NCBI GenBank assembly: GCA_947503775.1
Contig: CANNFE010000007.1
Coordinates: forward strand, 124,001-188,000
Direction of reading: 5' to 3'
DNA: 64,000 bases
Source of the DNA: an uncultured Paracoccaceae bacterium
Lineage (GTDB): Bacteria; Pseudomonadota; Alphaproteobacteria; Rhodobacterales; Rhodobacteraceae
In this document: positions 36,569 through 44,899 of the stretch, piece by piece
Layout of the letters: every line of letters starts with the position of its first letter
Numbering within the stretch: the stretch's first letter is position 1
Made by a program: the position numbers and the translations under genes
Notes under the pieces: generated by a model
Database searches by the model: none
Told to the model about the DNA's origin: nothing
Seen by the model: only the letters and a program-made list of their open reading frames with translations

Positions 36569-37406
36569 GGACGGTCTCGCAGAGTTGCTCTCCGAGCCCG
36601 TCGATGCCGATGCGAACGGTCTGGCCGGGTGTCAGGAAGACGGGATCGGGCTTGATCCCCGCGCCGACGCCCGCAGGCGTGCCGGTTGCGATGATATCGC
36701 CGGGATGGAGCGCCATGAACTGGCTGAGATAGGCGATCGTTTTGGCCACCGGATGGACCATGTCGGCGGTCGTGCCGTCCTGCCGCATCGTGCCGTCCAC
36801 GTCGGTCCAGAGGCGGAGGTTTTGCGGATCGGCAACCTCGTCCCTGGTGACGAGCCACGGGCCGAGCGGCGCGAAGCTGTCGCAGCTTTTGCCCTTGGTG
36901 AACTGGCCGCCGCGTTCGTTCTGGAAGGCGCGTTCTGAGACGTCGTTCATGACGGTGAAGCCCGCGATATGGTCCATCGCCTGCGCGTCGGTGATGTATT
37001 TGGCATGGGTGCCGATCACGACGGCGAGCTCGACCTCCCAGTCTGTTTTCTCGGATGTGCGGGGGATGCGGATCTCGTCATTGGGACCTGATAGGGCCGA
37101 GGTCGCTTTGAGGAAGATCATCGGCTCATCAGGTGCAGGGCGGCCGGTTTCGGCGGCGTGATCTGCGTAGTTGAGACCGATGCAGACGATCTTGCCCGGA
37201 TCGCCGACGGGCGGGCCGAGGCGCGTGCCCTGCGGGACGAGCGGGAGCTTCGATGTTTCGAGCGCGGCCAGATGGGCGAGCGCATCGGGCGACAGCGCCT
37301 CTCCGGTGAGGTCGGTGACATGGTCGGAGAGATCGCGCCAGACGCCCTCGGCATCGATCAGGCCCGGGCGTTCCTCGCCGGGTTGTCCGTATCTGATGAG
37401 TTTCAC
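36561..37406 (-). CDS. fumarylacetoacetate hydrolase (FAH) family protein
   Basis: A 281-residue FAH-superfamily enzyme. Conserved pieces are KIVCIGLNYADHAAETG, DWEVELAVVIG (metal ligands E/D), FTVMNDVSERAFQ and IIATGTPAGVG. Members of this size include 2-hydroxyhepta-2,4-diene-1,7-dioate isomerases, ureidoglycolate lyase-like enzymes and oxaloacetate tautomerases/decarboxylases. The exact reaction is uncertain. It is separate from the homogentisate FAH gene at 43940 and shows no catabolic partners next to it. Confidence 0.85.
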   Translation of the reverse strand: MKLIRYGQPGEERPGLIDAEGVWRDLSDHVTDLTGEALSPDALAHLAALETSKLPLVPQGTRLGPPVGDPGKIVCIGLNYADHAAETGRPAPDEPMIFLKATSALSGPNDEIRIPRTSEKTDWEVELAVVIGTHAKYITDAQAMDHIAGFTVMNDVSERAFQNERGGQFTKGKSCDSFAPLGPWLVTRDEVADPQNLRLWTDVDGTMRQDGTTADMVHPVAKTIAYLSQFMALHPGDIIATGTPAGVGAGIKPDPVFLTPGQTVRIGIDGLGEQLCETVPD

Positions 37407-37470
37407 CGCGCGTCTCCCTTGGTCGTGATTGGCGCGACTATGGCCGCGCGGGCGCGGCTTGGAAAGCCTC

Positions 37471-38298
37471 TCAGACGGCCGCGCGGCGGGTCCGGCGGGC
37501 GCTGCGGATGAAGGCGGCGATGAAGGCCGCGGTCATCAGCAGGATGATCGTGGGCGCAGGCGCGCTGTCGAGCCAGAAGGACAGGTAGACGCCGAGCAGG
37601 CTGGCGCTGAGCGTGAGCGCGGTGGCGACGATCAGCATCGCGTCGAAGCGGCGCGTCAGCAGGAAGGCGGTGGCGCCGGGGGCGATCAGAAGGCCGATGG
37701 TCAGGATGAGGCCGACGGCGGCGAGCGTGGCGACGATGGTGAGCGACAGAAGCGCGAGCAGGCCGTAGTGGAGCCAGCGGGTCCGCAAGCCGAGGGCGCG
37801 GGCCTGGGCGGGATCGAAGGAGTTGAGCAGCAGGTCCTTGCGCAAGACGATCAGGGCGGTCGTCACGATCAGGGCCACGATGCCGCTGGTCCAAAGGTCT
37901 GCGGGAGAGACGCCGAGGAGATTGCCGAAGAGGATGTGGTCGAGATGCAGGTCGGTTTCGATCTGCGTGTAGAGGACGAGGCCGAGGCCGAACATGCCGG
38001 AGAAGACGACGCCCATGACGGTATCCTCTTTCACGCGACTTTGCTCGGAGAGGTAGCCCGTGGCGAGCGCGCAGGTCATGCCTGCTGCGAAGGCGCCGAT
38101 CAGCAGCGGGATGCCGGCGATATAGGCGAGCACGATGCCCGGCAGGACTGCATGGCTGACCGCATCGCCCATCAGGGACCAGCCGCGCAGGACCAGAAAG
38201 CAAGAGAGCAATGCCGAAGGTAGCGCGATGATCGCGGCCATTAGGAAGGCCTCTTGCATGGAGACGAGCTGGAACGGGAAGAGCAGCGTTTCGATCAT
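37471..38298 (-). CDS. sitD: metal ABC transporter permease SitD
   Basis: A 275-residue ABC-3 family (manganese/zinc/iron) permease with seven to eight hydrophobic helices and the motif LLSCFLVLRGWSLMGDAVSH. It overlaps sitC by 4 bp. With SitC it forms the channel of the sitABCD metal importer. Confidence 0.8.
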   Translation of the reverse strand: MIETLLFPFQLVSMQEAFLMAAIIALPSALLSCFLVLRGWSLMGDAVSHAVLPGIVLAYIAGIPLLIGAFAAGMTCALATGYLSEQSRVKEDTVMGVVFSGMFGLGLVLYTQIETDLHLDHILFGNLLGVSPADLWTSGIVALIVTTALIVLRKDLLLNSFDPAQARALGLRTRWLHYGLLALLSLTIVATLAAVGLILTIGLLIAPGATAFLLTRRFDAMLIVATALTLSASLLGVYLSFWLDSAPAPTIILLMTAAFIAAFIRSARRTRRAAV

Positions 38299-39146
38299 TC
38301 CAGCGCTTCCCTCATGCGGCGGCGCGCGGCGAGGCGGCCGTGTTTGGGCGCCCAGATGAAGGCGGCGAGGAAGAGCAGCGTTTGCAGGCAGACGATGATA
38401 CCGCCGGTCGCTCCGTCGAGGAAGAACGACAGGTAGGCGCCGACGGCGCAGGTCACCGTGCCGAAGCCGAGGCTGAGCGCGATCAGGCGCGGGAAGCGGT
38501 CTGTCAACAGGTAGGCGGTGGCTCCGGGGGTCACGACAAGTGCGATCACAAGGAAGGCGCCGACGGTCTGCAATGCGGCGACGCAGGAGGCGGCGAGCAG
38601 GGTGAAGAAGATCGCGCGCAGAAGGCGGGGGTTCAGGCCGATGGATCTCGCGTGGTTTTCGTCGAAGAAGGCGACCATCAGATCCTTCCAGAGGACGGTG
38701 AGAGCGGCCAGAGAGACGGCTCCGATCAGGGCCAGTTGCAGCGTGTCCCCCGGAGAGATGGCGAGGATGTTGCCAAGGATGATCGTCTGCACATCGATGG
38801 GCACGGGCGAGACGGAGACCATGAAGAGGCCAAGGCCGAAGAAGGAGGTGAAGATCAGACCGATGATCGCGTCCTGTTTGAGGCCGGTCCGCTCCTGCAG
38901 GAAGAGCATGGCGCCTGCGGCGAGGCCGCCTGCAAGAAACGCGCCGACGGCGAAGGGCAGGCCGAGCATGTAGGCACCCGCGACGCCCGGCACGATGGAA
39001 TGGGAGAGCGCGTCCCCGATCAGCGACCAGCCCTTGAGCATAAGGAAGGCGGAGAGAAACCCGCAGACGCCGCCGACAAGGGCCGAGACCCAGATGGCGT
39101 TGGTCATGTAGCCGTAGGTGAAGGGGGTGAGGAGCGTGTCGATCAT
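38295..39146 (-). CDS. sitC: metal ABC transporter permease SitC
   Basis: A 283-residue ABC-3 family permease; the motif LSAFLMLKGWSLIGDALSH parallels that of SitD. About eight helices. It overlaps sitD by 4 bp but is 276 bp from sitB, unlike the other tight junctions; that gap holds a strong hairpin array that could lower permease expression relative to binding protein and ATPase. Confidence 0.8.
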   Translation of the reverse strand: MIDTLLTPFTYGYMTNAIWVSALVGGVCGFLSAFLMLKGWSLIGDALSHSIVPGVAGAYMLGLPFAVGAFLAGGLAAGAMLFLQERTGLKQDAIIGLIFTSFFGLGLFMVSVSPVPIDVQTIILGNILAISPGDTLQLALIGAVSLAALTVLWKDLMVAFFDENHARSIGLNPRLLRAIFFTLLAASCVAALQTVGAFLVIALVVTPGATAYLLTDRFPRLIALSLGFGTVTCAVGAYLSFFLDGATGGIIVCLQTLLFLAAFIWAPKHGRLAARRRMREALE

Positions 39147-39193
39147 GGGGCTACGGCCCGCTTTAGGTCGCTAGCTGTGCCGTTGAATGAGGA

Positions 39194-39336
39194 GGGTCGC
39201 GCCTGACCCTGGGAGGGCGGAAATAACCTTGAAGCCGAGGGTACGCTCGAAAGCATAGATGTCGTTTCATTTCCGAATGACATCGCCAAGCGCCCTCCCG
39301 TGGGGAGGGTCGGGCGCGACCCGGCGTGCCGCCGGG
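39194..39336. repeat. GC-rich inverted-repeat/hairpin array between sitB and sitC
   Basis: A left arm at 39194-39219 (GGGTCGCGCCTGACCCT, then GGGAGGGCG) is complementary, with a few mismatches, to the right arm at 39291-39322. The right arm itself forms a perfect 7-bp hairpin (CCCTCCC gtg GGGAGGG, 39293-39309). A second hairpin follows (CCCGGC gtgcc GCCGGG, 39320-39336). No ORF is supported here. It may act in mRNA processing, partial termination or as a REP-like element. Confidence 0.6.
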
Positions 39337-39422
39337 CCTGACGGATGGACGGTGTTTCGCTCAGTGTCCGATCCGGCGGGATATTTGTGTCGGGTTCGGG
39401 GCGAGAGCACATAGCCAAGCCG

Positions 39423-40307
39423 TTACTCACGCGGGTCATCATCGTAGATGACGAAGGGGCGTTCGTCGTCGGTGATGACGCGGATCTGGCGCGGGTCGTC
39501 GTCATCGTGCAGGTCGTCTCCGCCGAGGACGAAATGGCGCAGGACGCCTCCGAAGGCGCGTTCGAGATTGGCGCGGGTGAAGACCTCGGAGGTGAGGCCG
39601 TGGGCGAGAACGGTTCCTTTCACCAGGATCGTACGGTCACAGAACTCTGGCACCGAGCCGAGATTGTGGGTTGAGACCAGCATGACGCGGCCTTCGTCTC
39701 GCAGCTCTCCCAGAAGCTTGGTGATCTCCTCTTCGGTGGAGACGTCGACGCCGGTGAAGGGCTCGTCGAGCAGGATCACGCGCGCATCCTGCGCGAGCGC
39801 ACGGGCGAGAAAGACGCGCTTGCGCTGGCCGCCCGAAAGCTCTCCGATCTGGCGGGTGCGGAAGCCGTCCATGCCGACGCGGGCGAGCGCCTGGGCGACG
39901 GCGGCGCGGTCGGCTTCCTTGGGGCGGCGCAGCAGGCCCATATGGCCGTAACGACCCATCATCACGACATCCTCGACAAGGACGGGGAAGGACCAGTCCA
40001 CCTCTTCCGATTGCGGCACATAGGCGACCTCGTTCGCCTTGAGCGCCTCGCGGGCAGGCCGGCCGAGGACGGTGATCTCGCCTTTCGCGACCGGCACGAA
40101 GCCCATGATCGCCTTGAAGAGTGTCGATTTGCCCGCGCCGTTCACGCCGACAAGGGCGGTGATCGTGCCGGTGGGGATCTCAAAGCTCGCCTCGCGCAGG
40201 GCGGTGGTTCCGTTGCGGTAGGTTACCGTCACGTCGCGGGCGAAGACGCCGCTGGTGGTCTGGTCCGCTCTGGCTGGGGCGGACGCCCTGGCGTCGAGGG
40301 ACGCCAT
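39423..40307 (-). CDS. sitB: metal ABC transporter ATP-binding protein SitB
   Basis: A 294-residue ATPase. Walker A is GVNGAGKST, the signature is ELSGGQRKRVF and Walker B is VILLDEPFTGVD. The N-terminal 25 residues are an Ala-rich hydrophilic extension. The start at 40307 lies one base after the sitA stop; the longer start at 40349 lies inside sitA. Confidence 0.85.
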   Translation of the reverse strand: MASLDARASAPARADQTTSGVFARDVTVTYRNGTTALREASFEIPTGTITALVGVNGAGKSTLFKAIMGFVPVAKGEITVLGRPAREALKANEVAYVPQSEEVDWSFPVLVEDVVMMGRYGHMGLLRRPKEADRAAVAQALARVGMDGFRTRQIGELSGGQRKRVFLARALAQDARVILLDEPFTGVDVSTEEEITKLLGELRDEGRVMLVSTHNLGSVPEFCDRTILVKGTVLAHGLTSEVFTRANLERAFGGVLRHFVLGGDDLHDDDDPRQIRVITDDERPFVIYDDDPRE

Positions 40308-40308
40308 G

Positions 40309-41187
40309 CTACCCGCCCAGCCCGTCTGCAATGGTCTCGGACGTGACACGCAGTAGGTCGAGATAGGTCGGCACGGGGCCGTCCGCTTCGGTCAGGCTGT
40401 CGACATAGAGCACGCCGCCAAAGGCCGCGCCGGTTTCGCGAGCGACCTGCTCGGCTGGATCGTTGTTGACGGTGCTCTCGCAGAAGACGGCAGGGACGCT
40501 GCGCTCGCGCACGCCGTCGATGACGCGGCGAACCTGCTGGGGGGTGCCGACCTGATCGGCGTTCATCGGCCAGAGATAGAGCTCCTCCAGCCCGAAATCG
40601 CGGGCCAGGTAGGAGAAAGCGCCTTCGCAGGTGACAAGGGTGCGCGCATCTTCCGGCAAGGCGGTGATGCGGTCGCGCAGGGGTCCGATGGTCGCGCGCA
40701 GCTCGTCTTTATAGGCCTCGGCATTGGCGGCATAGGTCCCCGCGTTGCCTGGATCGGCCTCGGAGAAGGCGTCGCGGATATTGTCCACGTAGATCAGCGC
40801 GTTATCGAGGCTCATCCAGGCATGGGGATTGGTGCGGCCCTCGTAGCTGCCCGAGCCGATGGCGATGGGATCGATCCCCTCGCTGACCGTGACGGAGGGG
40901 ATGTCGCCCAGATTATCGAGGAACTGCTCGAACCACAGCTCGAGGTTCAGCCCGTTCCAGAGGATAAGGTCGGCATCCTGCGCGCGCACCAGATCGCGGG
41001 GCGTGGGCTGGTAGCCGTGGATCTCGGACCCCGGACGGGTGATCGAGACGACCTCGGCGGCGTCTCCGGCCACGTTTTGCGCGATGTCGGCGATGACGGT
41101 GAAGGTCGTGACCGCCTTGAGGCGGTCCTGCGCGCTTGCCGCAGAGGCGGTCAGTCCGAGGAGAAGAGCGAAGGCGAGGCGCAGCAT
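40309..41187 (-). CDS. sitA: manganese/iron-type metal-binding periplasmic protein SitA
   Basis: A 292-residue cluster A-I binding protein with a signal peptide (MLRLAFALLLGLTASAASA). Expected metal ligands are visible: H in EIHGYQPTPRDL, H in TNPHAWMSL, E in CEGAFSYLA and D in YVDSL. There is no long His-rich loop, which favours Mn/Fe over Zn. The family is SitA/MntC/PsaA-like. A Fur-type operator lies 63 bp upstream. The start at 41187 begins the signal peptide; the upstream extension is leader. Confidence 0.85.
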   Translation of the reverse strand: MLRLAFALLLGLTASAASAQDRLKAVTTFTVIADIAQNVAGDAAEVVSITRPGSEIHGYQPTPRDLVRAQDADLILWNGLNLELWFEQFLDNLGDIPSVTVSEGIDPIAIGSGSYEGRTNPHAWMSLDNALIYVDNIRDAFSEADPGNAGTYAANAEAYKDELRATIGPLRDRITALPEDARTLVTCEGAFSYLARDFGLEELYLWPMNADQVGTPQQVRRVIDGVRERSVPAVFCESTVNNDPAEQVARETGAAFGGVLYVDSLTEADGPVPTYLDLLRVTSETIADGLGG

Positions 41188-41249
41188 GGGGAAGATTCCG
41201 TTGGTTGTTTCGCGGCAACCTATGTGGATTTCGCCCCCTGTCAATGCAA

Positions 41250-41266
41250 TTGCGACTTATTCTCAA
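41250..41266 (-). promoter_or_regulatory. Fur-family (Fur/Mur) operator candidate upstream of sitA
   Basis: On the minus strand TTGAGA-ATAAG-TCGCAA is a 17-bp imperfect palindrome (5 of 6 arm bases pair), in an AT-rich context just upstream of sitA. Its form resembles Fur-superfamily boxes; Mur is the usual manganese regulator of sit operons in this group. Proof would need a binding assay. Confidence 0.5.
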
Positions 41267-41276
41267 CTAAGAGTGA

Positions 41277-43217
41277 TCACGAGGAGGCCTTCTTGGACGG
41301 CTCCGTCTCCTCCTCGTTGGCCTCGATGTCGCGGGGGCGCGGAGGGGTCCAGGCGCGGCCGATCCAGTCGGTATAGTCGGGGCTGTCCTGCTGCATCGCT
41401 TCGTCCTGCTCGCGCATCAGCTCTCGGGCGCGCTGGACGTAGGCGCTGTTCTCGTGGCTTGGCGTGTCGGGATCGTAGAGATCGGCCATGCGCCGCATCG
41501 CGTGCTGGTCGCGGGCGACGAAGTCCTTCACCTTCCGCTCGGCATCGAAGGGATGCCATTCCAGCGCCTCGAGCGCGGAGCGTCCGCCGCGCACGGCGCT
41601 GTCGAACGTGTCGCGGATGATATCGCGGCAGCCTGCGGCCCAAAGCTCATAGACGTGGTTGCGATCGCGCGCGCGGGCAGTGACATGGACATGCGGGAAG
41701 TGATCGACGATGTAGCGGACCAGCTCGGTCGTCTGGTGCGGATCGTCGATGGCCACCACGATCAGGCGCGCCTGATCGATCCCGGCGGCATGGAGCAGAT
41801 CGGGCCGGGTCGGATCGCCGTAGAAGACGCGGAAGCCGAAGGCGCGCAGTACCTCCAGATGGCCGATGGCATTATCGAGAACCACGGTCTTGTAGCCTGC
41901 CGAGGTCAGGATCCGGTTGATGACACCGCCGAAGCGGCCATGCCCCGCAATGATGACCGGGCCGTCGGCGTCGATCTCGTCCGGCTCAAGCTCTTGCGCG
42001 GCGGAGAAGCGGGGGGCGATGAGCTTGTCGTAGGCCAAAAAGAGCAACGGTGTGAGCAGCATCGAGAGCGCCACGATCAGCAGAAGGCGGTCGGCGATCG
42101 CATCGGGCAGGATCGCGTTGCCGGTGGCGAAGCTGAGCAGGACGAAGCCAAATTCTCCGGCCTGTGCGAGCGAGAGGGCAAAGAGCCACTTGTCCGCACC
42201 CTGCATCTTGAAGAGCAGCGCCAGCCCCCAGAGGATCGCGAATTTCAGCGCGATCAGGCCAAGGGTCAGCCCGACGATGACGAGCAGATTCTCGGACAGC
42301 ATTCCGAAATCGATCCCGGCGCCGACGGTGATGAAAAAGAGACCGAGGAGCAGTCCCCGGAATGGCTCGAGATCGGCCTCAAGCTCGTGCCGGTATTCGG
42401 AATTGGCGAGGACCACGCCAGCCAGGAACGATCCCAGCGCGGGTGAAAGGCCGACGAGCGTCATCAGAACGGTGATCCCGACGACGATGGTCAGGGCCGT
42501 GGCGGTAAAGAGCTCGCGCAGATTGGCGCGGGCGACGAAGCCAAAGACGGGCCGCGTCAGGAAGTTGCCGACCAGGATGACTGCTGCGATCGCGCCCAGG
42601 GTCAGGCCCGCCCTGCCCCATCCGGAGAGCCCCTCGATCCAGGCGTCGAGCGCCGAAAGCCCGCCGTGATCGTCCCCATGGGCGGCGGCCTCGCCCATCA
42701 GCTCGGGCATGGCGAGAAGCGGCAGGAAGGCGAGCATCGGGATGACGGCGATATCCTGCGTCAGCAGCACCGAAAAGGAGGATTGCCCGCCATCGGAGCG
42801 CAAGAGCCCCTTTTCGGTCAGGGTCTGCAGCACGATGGCCGTCGACGAAAGGGACAGAACGGCGCCGATGGCCAAGGAGATCTTCCAGGGCTGGCCCAGC
42901 GCCATGGCGATGGCCATCACGATGCCGAGCGTGCCCAGAACCTGAAGCCCGCCCAAGCCCAGCAGCTTGGTTCGCATTTGCCACAGGACCTTGGGTTCCA
43001 GCTCCAGCCCGATCAGGAAAAGCATCACGACGACGCCGAACTCGGCGAAATGCTGGATCTCGACCACATCGACATCGAGGACGCCCAGAACCGGCGAGAG
43101 CGCGATGCCCGCGATCAGATAGCCCAGCACCGATCCCAGACCGAGCCGCGCGGCGACCGGCACGGCGATGACCCCGGCCACCAGAAAGAGCAGCGCGAGT
43201 TCGAGAAGCTCGGTCAT
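41277..43217 (-). CDS. CPA2-type potassium/proton antiporter KefB/KefC-like
   Basis: A 646-residue protein. The N-terminal Na/H exchanger domain of about 12 helices (start LLELALLFLVAGVIAVPVAA) is followed by an RCK/TrkA-N domain (VIIAGHGRFGGVINRIL, residues about 425-530). A basic-acidic tail follows. Such proteins expel K+ during electrophile stress under glutathione control. The gene overlaps the kefF-like ancillary gene by 4 bp, as in kefFC of E. coli. Confidence 0.87.
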   Translation of the reverse strand: MTELLELALLFLVAGVIAVPVAARLGLGSVLGYLIAGIALSPVLGVLDVDVVEIQHFAEFGVVVMLFLIGLELEPKVLWQMRTKLLGLGGLQVLGTLGIVMAIAMALGQPWKISLAIGAVLSLSSTAIVLQTLTEKGLLRSDGGQSSFSVLLTQDIAVIPMLAFLPLLAMPELMGEAAAHGDDHGGLSALDAWIEGLSGWGRAGLTLGAIAAVILVGNFLTRPVFGFVARANLRELFTATALTIVVGITVLMTLVGLSPALGSFLAGVVLANSEYRHELEADLEPFRGLLLGLFFITVGAGIDFGMLSENLLVIVGLTLGLIALKFAILWGLALLFKMQGADKWLFALSLAQAGEFGFVLLSFATGNAILPDAIADRLLLIVALSMLLTPLLFLAYDKLIAPRFSAAQELEPDEIDADGPVIIAGHGRFGGVINRILTSAGYKTVVLDNAIGHLEVLRAFGFRVFYGDPTRPDLLHAAGIDQARLIVVAIDDPHQTTELVRYIVDHFPHVHVTARARDRNHVYELWAAGCRDIIRDTFDSAVRGGRSALEALEWHPFDAERKVKDFVARDQHAMRRMADLYDPDTPSHENSAYVQRARELMREQDEAMQQDSPDYTDWIGRAWTPPRPRDIEANEEETEPSKKASS

Positions 43218-43816
43218 GACGCCGCCTCGCCCAGCCGCAGGGTATCGGCCGTCAGGATATCCGCATTGCCGGTCTGCAGCCGATCATCGCGCAAGGCTTC
43301 CAGCAGCGCCGCATATCCGCGCGCATGCTCGGCCACATCGGTGTCGCGGTCGGCTTCGATAGAGCCATAAAGAACGTAAGGTGGCAGGAACTCCATCTTG
43401 CACAGATGCGCCGTCTGCTCGAGCGGGGTCAGAAGAGTGCGAAGACCGAACCGATTATAGCCGCTTTCCGAATAGGATCCTTCGGGGCCGCCTGCCGTGA
43501 GCGCCAGGATCATCCGCTTGCCGGCAAGCTGCGTGCCGCCCTCGCCATAGGCAAAGCCGTGCTCGAGCACCAGATCGATCCAGTCCTTGAGAAGCGCCGG
43601 AACGGAATACCAGAAGAAGGGAAATTGCAGAACGATCGTGTCGTGATCGATCAGGCGATCCTGCTCGCGCTCCACATCAATGCCGTAGCGGGGATAGTCG
43701 GCATAAAGATCGACGCGGGTGATGCCGCCTACCTTCGCCGCCTCGCGGACCATCGCGCGGTTGACCTTGGAATAGCGCTGCCCGGGATGCGCGAGATAGA
43801 CGATCACATCAGACAT
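43214..43816 (-). CDS. KefF-like NAD(P)H oxidoreductase, ancillary to the potassium antiporter
   Basis: A 200-residue flavodoxin-fold quinone reductase. Typical pieces are VIVYLAHPGQRYSKVNRAMV, LQFPFFWYSVPALLKDWIDL and LALTAGGPEGSYS. KefF enzymes detoxify quinones and activate KefC. The start at 43816 was chosen over 43876 because the flavodoxin fold begins there. It overlaps the antiporter gene by 4 bp. Confidence 0.83.
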   Translation of the reverse strand: MSDVIVYLAHPGQRYSKVNRAMVREAAKVGGITRVDLYADYPRYGIDVEREQDRLIDHDTIVLQFPFFWYSVPALLKDWIDLVLEHGFAYGEGGTQLAGKRMILALTAGGPEGSYSESGYNRFGLRTLLTPLEQTAHLCKMEFLPPYVLYGSIEADRDTDVAEHARGYAALLEALRDDRLQTGNADILTADTLRLGEAAS

Positions 43817-43882
43817 GGAGCCTTTGCCCACAACTTCACCTGCATCAACTGATGACAGGATCGCCGCCGAAGTCAAAGGCGG

Positions 43883-43938
43883 GCCGGGACGGCGGGAGGG
43901 TGATGCCGCGCCAGCGGCGAGGGCTCCCCCCGTCCGGC
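43883..43938 (-). terminator. GC-rich hairpin downstream of the homogentisate operon
   Basis: GCCGGGACGGCGGGAG (43883-43898) pairs with CTCCCCCCGTCCGGC (43924-43938) with a few bulges, and the loop contains a further perfect stem GCCGC-gcca-GCGGC. It starts 2 bp after the FAH stop in the direction of transcription. No T-run follows. Confidence 0.5.
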
Positions 43939-43939
43939 G

Positions 43940-44899
43940 TCAGGCCGGAACGACCGTCTGCTCGATCGCTCCAAAGATCAAACGGCCGGCCTCATCCTCC
44001 ATCCAGATCCGCACCTGGTCGCCGGGCCGCAGGAACGGGGTCTTCGGCGCGCCCTCCTCGATGGTTTCGATCATCCGCTGCTCGGCAATGCAGGAATAGC
44101 CGGCCCCGCCCCGGGAGACCGGCTTGCCCGGACCTTCCGGGCTGGCATTCGACACGGTGCCCGAACCGACGATCGTGCCCGCCGGAAGATCCCGGGTGCG
44201 CGCCGCATGGACGATCAGCTCGGCAAAGTCGAATTGCATCCCGACGCCCGCATCCGCGCGCCCGAAAGGCTCTGCGTTCAGATCGACATGCAGGACGCCG
44301 GAAAGCCGCCCGTCGGACCAGCCCGGCAGGCCGTCTGGCGTCACGGCCACCGGGGAAAAAGCCGTCGGCGGTTTGGATTGCACGAAGCCGAACCCCTTGG
44401 AGAGCTCGCCCGGGATCAGAAGGCGTAGCGAGATATCGTTGATGAGACAGACCAGCCGGATCGCGTCCATGGCCTGCCCGCGCGTGGCCCCTTGCGGAAC
44501 CGGCCCGGTGATCACCGCGATCTCCGCCTCGAAATCCGTGCCCCAGTCCGGATCACTGAGGATCGGCGCCTGCGCCGCCAGACAGGGCGCAGAGCATCCC
44601 TGATACATCAATGGATCGCTCCAGAGCCGCTCGGGCATCTCGGCCCCGCGCGCCCGGCGCACCAGTTCCACATGGTTGAGATAGGCCGATCCGTCGAGGA
44701 ATTGTGGCGCCCTTGGCAGCGGCGCGAGCGCCTCTCCCGGATCGAAGGGCGCGGCGGCCGGATCGGGCAGCTCCGCCTCTTCCCAGCCGTCCAGCAGATG
44801 TTGCAGGGACAGCCCCGCGCGGGCAGAGCTCGCCAGATCCTCCGAGACCGTCACAAGCGTGCCGTCGGGCGTGCCATTGTCTAGCGTTGCAACTTTCAT
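43940..44899 (-). CDS. FAH-family hydrolase of the homogentisate pathway
   Basis: A 319-residue FAH-family enzyme and the last gene of the hmgA operon. Conserved features include DWGTDFEAEIAVITGP, LINDISLRLLIP, GFGFVQSKPPTAFSPVAV and GTIVGSGTVSN. In the pathway it would cleave fumaryl- or maleylacetoacetate to acetoacetate and fumarate (or maleate). It is shorter than the animal enzyme (about 420 residues), as is common in these bacteria. No maleylacetoacetate isomerase gene lies next to it. The start at 44899 overlaps the preceding MBL-fold gene by 4 bp. Confidence 0.85.
   Translation of the reverse strand: MKVATLDNGTPDGTLVTVSEDLASSARAGLSLQHLLDGWEEAELPDPAAAPFDPGEALAPLPRAPQFLDGSAYLNHVELVRRARGAEMPERLWSDPLMYQGCSAPCLAAQAPILSDPDWGTDFEAEIAVITGPVPQGATRGQAMDAIRLVCLINDISLRLLIPGELSKGFGFVQSKPPTAFSPVAVTPDGLPGWSDGRLSGVLHVDLNAEPFGRADAGVGMQFDFAELIVHAARTRDLPAGTIVGSGTVSNASPEGPGKPVSRGGAGYSCIAEQRMIETIEEGAPKTPFLRPGDQVRIWMEDEAGRLIFGAIEQTVVPA

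Noticed and set aside
37429-39206. Two long plus-strand frames opposite sitC/sitD
   Set aside because: Their translations are almost entirely Gly, Glu, Asp, Arg and Gln, the expected antisense pattern of hydrophobic permease genes.
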